Positions 7,679 through 11,599 of a stretch of 11,599 nucleotides of DNA are shown piece by piece. The translations under genes were made by a program, and so were the position numbers. This DNA comes from Methanocalculus sp. GTDB taxonomy: Archaea; Halobacteriota; Methanomicrobia; Methanomicrobiales; Methanocorpusculaceae. The DNA is taken from contig NZ_JARVGN010000019.1 in assembly GCF_029762515.1 (NCBI RefSeq), positions 1-11,599 on the forward strand, read 5' to 3'. Within the stretch, counting starts at the first letter, position 1. The number at the start of each line of letters is the position of its first letter. The notes beneath the pieces were generated by a model. The model saw only the letters and a program-made list of their open reading frames with translations. It had not been told where the DNA came from and ran no database searches.

Positions 7679-8623
7679 TCAATGATCAATCAATTCTTTC
7701 CCAATATAAATATCAGGATTTTCCGCTTTTTTCTCTCTATAGGTTATCATTTCTCCCAACAATCCCAATGACACGAATTGAAGACCTAACACTATGAGCA
7801 GGACCGAGAGCAATAGGAGGGGGCGTTCGCTGAGCTCGACATTATAAAAGAATTTCAGGATGACTAGGTGTAAGCCTATAAGAAATCCGATACTTGTTGA
7901 GAGAAATCCGGGGAGACCAAAAACATGCAATGGTCTGGATAAATAACTTGTGAGGAATTTAACGCTGATGAGATCAAAGAAACCTTTGATAATCCTGTTT
8001 ATGCCATATTTCGATCTCCCGTATTTCCTTGGGTGATGCTTAACCTGCACTTCACCGATTTTAAACCCATAATAATTGGCGAGTACGGGAGTATATCTGT
8101 GCATTTCGCCGTACAAATTGATTGATTCGATCACTTCCTTTCTATACGCTTTGAAACCGCAATTAAAATCATGGAGGTTCACACCGGTGAATAAGCAGGT
8201 CAACCTATTGAAAAGTTTTGATGGGAAGGTTTTCGTTGGTGGATCATTGCGGGGGTATTTCCATCCGGATACAAGTTCATATCCTTCATCGATTTTTTCA
8301 AGGAATTTTGGAATTTCAGCGGAATCATCCTGAAGATCTCCGTCCATTGTTACGATGACACATCCATTCACATTTTTAAAGGCGATATTCAGGGCGAGCG
8401 CTTTTCCAAAATTTTTCCGAAGTTTAATGACACTCACGCACTTGTCGTTTTTGTGGAGCTGGGAGAGTTTTAAAAATGTATCATCCGTTGAGCCGTCGTC
8501 AATAAAAAAGATTTCATGCGTTTTGTCGAGTTCTGCGAGGTCATCCTTCAGCTTTTGATAAAGCGGTAGAATATTTTCTTCTTCGTTGCATACAGGAATT
8601 ACCACCGATATATACGGTTCCAT
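7679..8623 (-). CDS. DPM1/GtrB-like polyprenyl-phosphate glycosyltransferase (GT2)
   Basis: A 314-residue GT2-family enzyme with a GT-A domain and two C-terminal membrane helices, the usual form of bactoprenol- or dolichol-phosphate sugar synthases. Motifs: ISVVIPVCNEEENI at 5-18, DDGSTDD at 42-48, the metal-binding DGDLQDD at 94-100, FNCGFKAYRKEV at 153-164, KHHPRKYGRSKYG near 195-207, and hydrophobic segments at about 233-258 and 266-292. It should transfer a hexose from a nucleotide sugar to a lipid phosphate on the inner membrane face, giving a donor for GT-C enzymes such as the one at 3888-6050. The frame extends to a TTG at 8638, but GAGGT at 8632-8636 sits 8 bases ahead of the ATG at 8623 and overlaps that TTG, so I take 8623. 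It reads in the same direction as the peptidase 280 bases upstream but has AT-rich composition, unlike that gene. Confidence 0.92.
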   Translation of the reverse strand: MEPYISVVIPVCNEEENILPLYQKLKDDLAELDKTHEIFFIDDGSTDDTFLKLSQLHKNDKCVSVIKLRKNFGKALALNIAFKNVNGCVIVTMDGDLQDDSAEIPKFLEKIDEGYELVSGWKYPRNDPPTKTFPSKLFNRLTCLFTGVNLHDFNCGFKAYRKEVIESINLYGEMHRYTPVLANYYGFKIGEVQVKHHPRKYGRSKYGINRIIKGFFDLISVKFLTSYLSRPLHVFGLPGFLSTSIGFLIGLHLVILKFFYNVELSERPLLLLSVLLIVLGLQFVSLGLLGEMITYREKKAENPDIYIGKELIDH

Positions 8624-8624
8624 A

Positions 8625-8852
8625 TCATCTGACCTCAAAAGAGTGCTTATTAGTAGTACATTTGAACTCTCTCTTCTTATTTTCGATTTGCCGCCCTGAA
8701 TATCTATTATGTACTGCGTATTCGGAAAATATCGCTTTGAAGGTTTCGTTTTTTCCTATGAAAGATATGTATGAGTGCGGTTCAGCACTAGAATATGCTT
8801 GTTTATAGTGATTTTTTGCAACAAATGATGATGTATTCCGTAGATCAGACAT
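8625..8852 (-). CDS. Doubtful 75-residue ORF between peptidase and DPM1-like gene
   Basis: An ATG-initiated frame that ends with TGA one base before the ATG of the DPM1-like gene. I recognise no family. The product is polar and basic, without a signal peptide or membrane helix. No ribosome binding site is seen ahead of its ATG, but the frame stays open without an ATG up to about 8906, some 94 codons in all, longer than most chance frames in AT-rich DNA. It could be a decayed gene remnant or chance. Confidence 0.18.
   Translation of the reverse strand: MSDLRNTSSFVAKNHYKQAYSSAEPHSYISFIGKNETFKAIFSEYAVHNRYSGRQIENKKREFKCTTNKHSFEVR
8632..8636 (-). promoter_or_regulatory. Shine-Dalgarno GAGGT that decides the DPM1-like start
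   Basis: ACCTC on the plus strand is GAGGT on the minus strand, 8 bases before the ATG at 8623. Because it overlaps the alternative TTG at 8638, it supports the shorter protein. Confidence 0.65.
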
Positions 8853-8901
8853 AAGACAGAGCTTCTCGAAAGATAAGTTTTGGGTGAGGTTAAATCCGTA
8901 A

Positions 8902-11599
8902 TCATGCTATAGCAACGGTTCTTGTCAAATTTTCCCCGAACCACTGATGGAGTTCCCATACCATCCGGTATTTTGGATAATAGGTTCCCGTTGTCTCTGG
9001 AGCTGTCATGGTGAAGGTGAACGTGTACTGCTCTCCGGGTCCGACAGTCGTTCCCTGGGGTATCTTCACCCTTCCCGTTCCGAAGAGTGCTGCATCACCT
9101 GCTCCATCACCGACTGCCCCCAGCCTGATACGGTCAGTCTCAGACCAGGGTTTGGTTCCGGTATTCAGCATGGTCACCTGAACGCTGTACTGCTGTCCGG
9201 GGGTCATGGTTGTGGGAATGGTGTCGCCTACCACAGCAGCATCCGGTTCCTGGGATCCCCCGACCTGTACAGTCTTTTCTAACTTGTCCCCGAACCACTG
9301 TCTGAGTTCCCATACCATACGGTATTTTGGAGAATAGGTTCCCGGTGTTTCTGGTGCAGTCATGGTGAAGGTGAACGTGTACTGCTCTCCGGGCTCGACG
9401 GTTGCTCCCTGCGGTATTTTCACCCTTCCCGTCCCGAAGAGAGCTGCATCCCCCGCTCCGTCGCCGACCGCTCCCAGCCTGATACGGTCGGCCTCCGACC
9501 ACGGTTTGGTGCCGGTATTCAGCATGGTCACCTGGACGCTATACTTCTGTCCGGGAGTCATGGTTGCAGGAATGGTGTTGGAGACCACTGCAGCGCCGGG
9601 AACCAGAGGTTGCTCGACCTGTATGGTCGTATTAACAATCTCCCCGAACCATGACGGCATCTCGCCGTCGCACAGCATCCTGTACTGTGATTTATAGGTT
9701 CCCGTTGTCTGGGGTGCGGTCATGGTGAAAGTGAAGGTATTCTGTTCTTCCGGTCCGACGGTGGTTCCCTGGGCGATTGCAACTCTTGTGGGCCCGAAGA
9801 GCGCCGCGTCACCTGTCCCGTCACCAACGGCTCCCAACCTGATGAGGTCGTCCTCAGACCACGGTTTTGTGCCGTTATTCAGCATGGTCACCTGAACGGT
9901 GTGCTGTTGTCCCGGGGTCATTGTTGCGGGAATGGTATCGGAGACGAACGAGGCGTCCGGTATTTGAGGTTCATCAACCTGTATCGTCGTAGTGACGATT
10001 TCCCCGAACCATGAAGGCGGCTCGCCGTCCCACAGCATCCTGTATTGTGGGTTGTAGGTCCCCGGCGCCTGGGGAGCGGTCATATTGATGGTGAAGGTGT
10101 ACTGCTCGCTGGGGTTGACGGTAGTGCCCTGTGCGATACCCACTTTCATCGTTCCGAAGAGAGTGGCATCGCCTGTTTCATTTCCAACAGCGCCTAGCCT
10201 TATAAGCTCATCCTCGGACCATGTGGTGGTCCCGGTGTTTTGCATCGTCACCTGGACGTCGTACTGCTCTCCTGCCACCATGGTTTTGGGGATGGTGTCG
10301 GAGATGTAGGCCGCGTTCGGCCCCTGGACCTGTACGGTCTTGTCTACCGTCTCCCCGAACCACGAAGGCGGCTCCCCGTCGCAGACCAGCCGGTACCGGG
10401 GGTTGTAGGTTCCCGGCGTCTCGGGGGCCGTCAAATTGAAAGTGAAGGTATACTGCTCTCCGGGATTGACGGTGGTTTCCGGGGCGATTGTCGCTCTTGT
10501 CGTCCCGAACAGCGCTGCATCACCACCCCCGTCACCTGCTGCGCCCAGCCGTATGAATTCGGATTCAGACCACGGTTTTGTGCCATTATTCAACATAGTC
10601 ACCTGGACGGTGTACTGCTCTCCTGCCGCCACTGTTTCGGGGATGGTGTCGGAGACATACGCTGCATCGGGGAGGATCGGAATTTCTTCATCGTCAGTAA
10701 ACGCCTTCAAACAGACGTCCGTACCGCTATATACGGAATCGATCCGTGTCCAGCTCCCTCCGGTGGAGCTGACATAGCCTTTCCCCGAGGCCGTGGCACC
10801 GCTGGAATACTCGGCATAGGGGCGTTCGACGGCGATGGGGGTGCTGTCAGCCGAATCGAGCTGCACGACCACCGAAAAGGTGTCGCCTGCGTCCAGGCTG
10901 ACGCTCTCTGCGAGGGAAACGGTATGGTATCCGGGCAGGTCGAGTGTCCCGGTGGTGTGGGCTTGGGCCGTATCGCCGGCAGCTTTGGGCAGCTGGGAGG
11001 GGTTGACGTAGACCCGGATATCGTAGTCTACATCGGTGGTGGTTGCATAGAAGCTGACGGCCTTGAGATCCTCGTCGGACTCAGCCGTGAACACATTCGC
11101 CATCCAGTTGCCTGATCCTGAACCATAGCCGACATCCATGACCCAGCCGAGGGGGTCGTACTGGTAGATGTGGTCATAGCTGGTGGTGGGCTCTGCAGTA
11201 AAATAACAGGTCTCCGGGCGTGATCCACCTGCGATGGCGAAATTCGCATCGTAGTAGGAGAGGTAGAAGTATCCGGTTCCGTTCCAGCCCACACCCGTGC
11301 CCCAGCTGTTCTTGCAGATGAATGCCCCGTCTCCCGGCGGGGTTACCGTGAAGTTGCTTGCGGGGAAGGTATCGTCCCATCCGACAATGCAGATGGCATG
11401 GCCGCCGCTGCTCTGGTAGGAGGGATTGTAGTAGGTCTCATACCCGTATCCGTTGGGCGAGCCGAAATAGCTCCAATCGACGGTAATTGCACCCTGCAGT
11501 CCTCCCTCCTCCTTGATTTTCTGCTTTATCAGGCCGTTGTCGGTCGCACTGCTCCGGGGGGGAAGGATCACCGCCTCCTGCAGGTGTTTCTGCACATCG
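8902..11599 (-). CDS. Papain-family (C1A) surface peptidase with five NBR1-type Ig-like repeats (N-terminus missing)
   Basis: About 898 codons are visible; the frame is open to the window edge, so the signal peptide, any propeptide and the catalytic cysteine lie outside. Numbering from the GTG at 11595: the catalytic histidine is H66 in SSGGHAICIVGWDD and the catalytic asparagine N96 in CKNSWGTG, both classic for C1A peptidases. Residues about 130-300 form a beta-rich region like the lectin-like domain that follows C1 peptidase domains in methanogen surface proteins. From residue 309, five repeats of 115-120 residues follow, each with an NNGTKPWSE- or NTGT-x-x-WSE-type core and a WFG near the end, matching NBR1-type Ig-like domains. 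The protein ends directly after the fifth repeat with no hydrophobic tail or sorting motif, so it is probably secreted or held by its repeats. It likely cleaves external proteins or processes the cell surface. The gene is GC-rich, unlike its downstream neighbours. Confidence 0.88.
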   Translation of the reverse strand, partial: DVQKHLQEAVILPPRSSATDNGLIKQKIKEEGGLQGAITVDWSYFGSPNGYGYETYYNPSYQSSGGHAICIVGWDDTFPASNFTVTPPGDGAFICKNSWGTGVGWNGTGYFYLSYYDANFAIAGGSRPETCYFTAEPTTSYDHIYQYDPLGWVMDVGYGSGSGNWMANVFTAESDEDLKAVSFYATTTDVDYDIRVYVNPSQLPKAAGDTAQAHTTGTLDLPGYHTVSLAESVSLDAGDTFSVVVQLDSADSTPIAVERPYAEYSSGATASGKGYVSSTGGSWTRIDSVYSGTDVCLKAFTDDEEIPILPDAAYVSDTIPETVAAGEQYTVQVTMLNNGTKPWSESEFIRLGAAGDGGGDAALFGTTRATIAPETTVNPGEQYTFTFNLTAPETPGTYNPRYRLVCDGEPPSWFGETVDKTVQVQGPNAAYISDTIPKTMVAGEQYDVQVTMQNTGTTTWSEDELIRLGAVGNETGDATLFGTMKVGIAQGTTVNPSEQYTFTINMTAPQAPGTYNPQYRMLWDGEPPSWFGEIVTTTIQVDEPQIPDASFVSDTIPATMTPGQQHTVQVTMLNNGTKPWSEDDLIRLGAVGDGTGDAALFGPTRVAIAQGTTVGPEEQNTFTFTMTAPQTTGTYKSQYRMLCDGEMPSWFGEIVNTTIQVEQPLVPGAAVVSNTIPATMTPGQKYSVQVTMLNTGTKPWSEADRIRLGAVGDGAGDAALFGTGRVKIPQGATVEPGEQYTFTFTMTAPETPGTYSPKYRMVWELRQWFGDKLEKTVQVGGSQEPDAAVVGDTIPTTMTPGQQYSVQVTMLNTGTKPWSETDRIRLGAVGDGAGDAALFGTGRVKIPQGTTVGPGEQYTFTFTMTAPETTGTYYPKYRMVWELHQWFGENLTRTVAIA
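8905..10671 (-). repeat. Five tandem Ig-like coding repeats (345-360 bp each)
   Basis: Units read on the minus strand start at 10671, 10320, 9960, 9600 and 9246, giving lengths of 351, 360, 360, 354 and about 342 coding bases. Each opens with a P-x-AA/S motif and -DTIP- or -NTIP-. Units 1-3 end with DGE-x-PSWFGE; units 4 and 5 have WELRQWFG or WELHQWFG instead and are nearly identical in protein. Confidence 0.92.

Larger units (their letters stand above)
8624..8901. other. Intergenic stretch between peptidase and DPM1-like gene
   Basis: Apart from the doubtful small ORF and the GAGGT site, I see only a small inverted repeat (AGTGC at 8774-8778 pairing with GCACT at 8785-8789, six-base loop). 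No clear promoter can be named. Composition changes from GC-rich to AT-rich at its right-hand end, beside the peptidase stop. Confidence 0.5.

Noticed and set aside
8774..8789. Small hairpin AGTGC/GCACT as a terminator of the peptidase gene
   Set aside because: Only five pairs and no T run follows on the minus strand.
8756..8959. 67-codon minus-strand frame overlapping the peptidase end
   Set aside because: Out-of-frame shadow of the last Ig repeat running into the intergenic gap; no motif or start signal.
8905..10671. CRISPR-like or mobile repeat array
   Set aside because: The 345-360 base periodicity is in frame and explained by protein domain repeats.
10240..11115. Long plus-strand open frame (291 codons) opposite the peptidase gene
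   Set aside because: It mirrors the GC-rich, repeat-containing peptidase gene; its product is rich in R, G and C with no family motif, while the minus strand has clear catalytic motifs and domains.

Overview
The window looks like archaeal chromosome, most likely a methanogen of the Methanomicrobiales type. This is an inference from gene content and style: a papain-like surface peptidase with a lectin-like region and NBR1-type Ig repeats, stand-alone glycan-assembly membrane proteins, GAGGT-type ribosome binding sites and TATA-like promoters. No rRNA or tRNA gene is present to settle the taxonomy.

Layout. (1) Positions 1-3777, plus strand: three tightly packed genes. They are a coiled-coil SAM-dependent methyltransferase (5' end outside the window), a GT4 glycosyltransferase, and a second, divergent GT4-like glycosyltransferase that starts inside the stop codon of the previous gene. 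(2) 3888-6050, minus strand: a 720-residue polytopic protein of GT-C type with a large soluble C-terminal part. (3) 6332-7327, plus strand: a flippase-like / lysylphosphatidylglycerol-synthase-TM family (AglD C-terminus-like) membrane protein, preceded by a divergent AT-rich promoter region. (4) 7328-7678: a very AT-rich convergent intergenic gap. (5) 7679-8623, minus strand: a DPM1/GtrB-like polyprenyl-phosphate glycosyltransferase. (6) 8624-8901: no convincing gene. (7) 8902-11599, minus strand: the C-terminal bulk of a secreted C1A peptidase carrying five Ig-like repeats; its 5' end is outside the window.

The genes of regions 1-5 fit one job, building a cell-surface glycan. The DPM1-like enzyme would charge a lipid carrier with a sugar, the GT-C protein could use lipid-linked sugars on the outer face, the AglD-tail-like protein may help handle lipid-linked sugars, the two cytoplasmic GT4-type enzymes would extend a chain, and the methyltransferase may cap it. 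Which glycan is made (S-layer N-glycan or a separate polysaccharide) cannot be told from the sequence.

Base composition divides the window sharply. The methyltransferase body and the peptidase are GC-rich (hand counts of 36/60 at 841-900 and 40/60 at 10321-10380), while 1.4-8.9 kb is AT-rich (15/60 at 2581-2640, 10/60 at 7561-7620). The left boundary falls inside the 3' part of the methyltransferase gene and the right one at the peptidase stop codon, as expected for an exchanged glycan-biosynthesis cassette set into a GC-richer chromosome. The most notable single signals are a run of eight G in the start of the first glycosyltransferase, 23-residue tandem repeats in the methyltransferase coiled coil, and five Ig repeats of which the last two are almost identical in protein.
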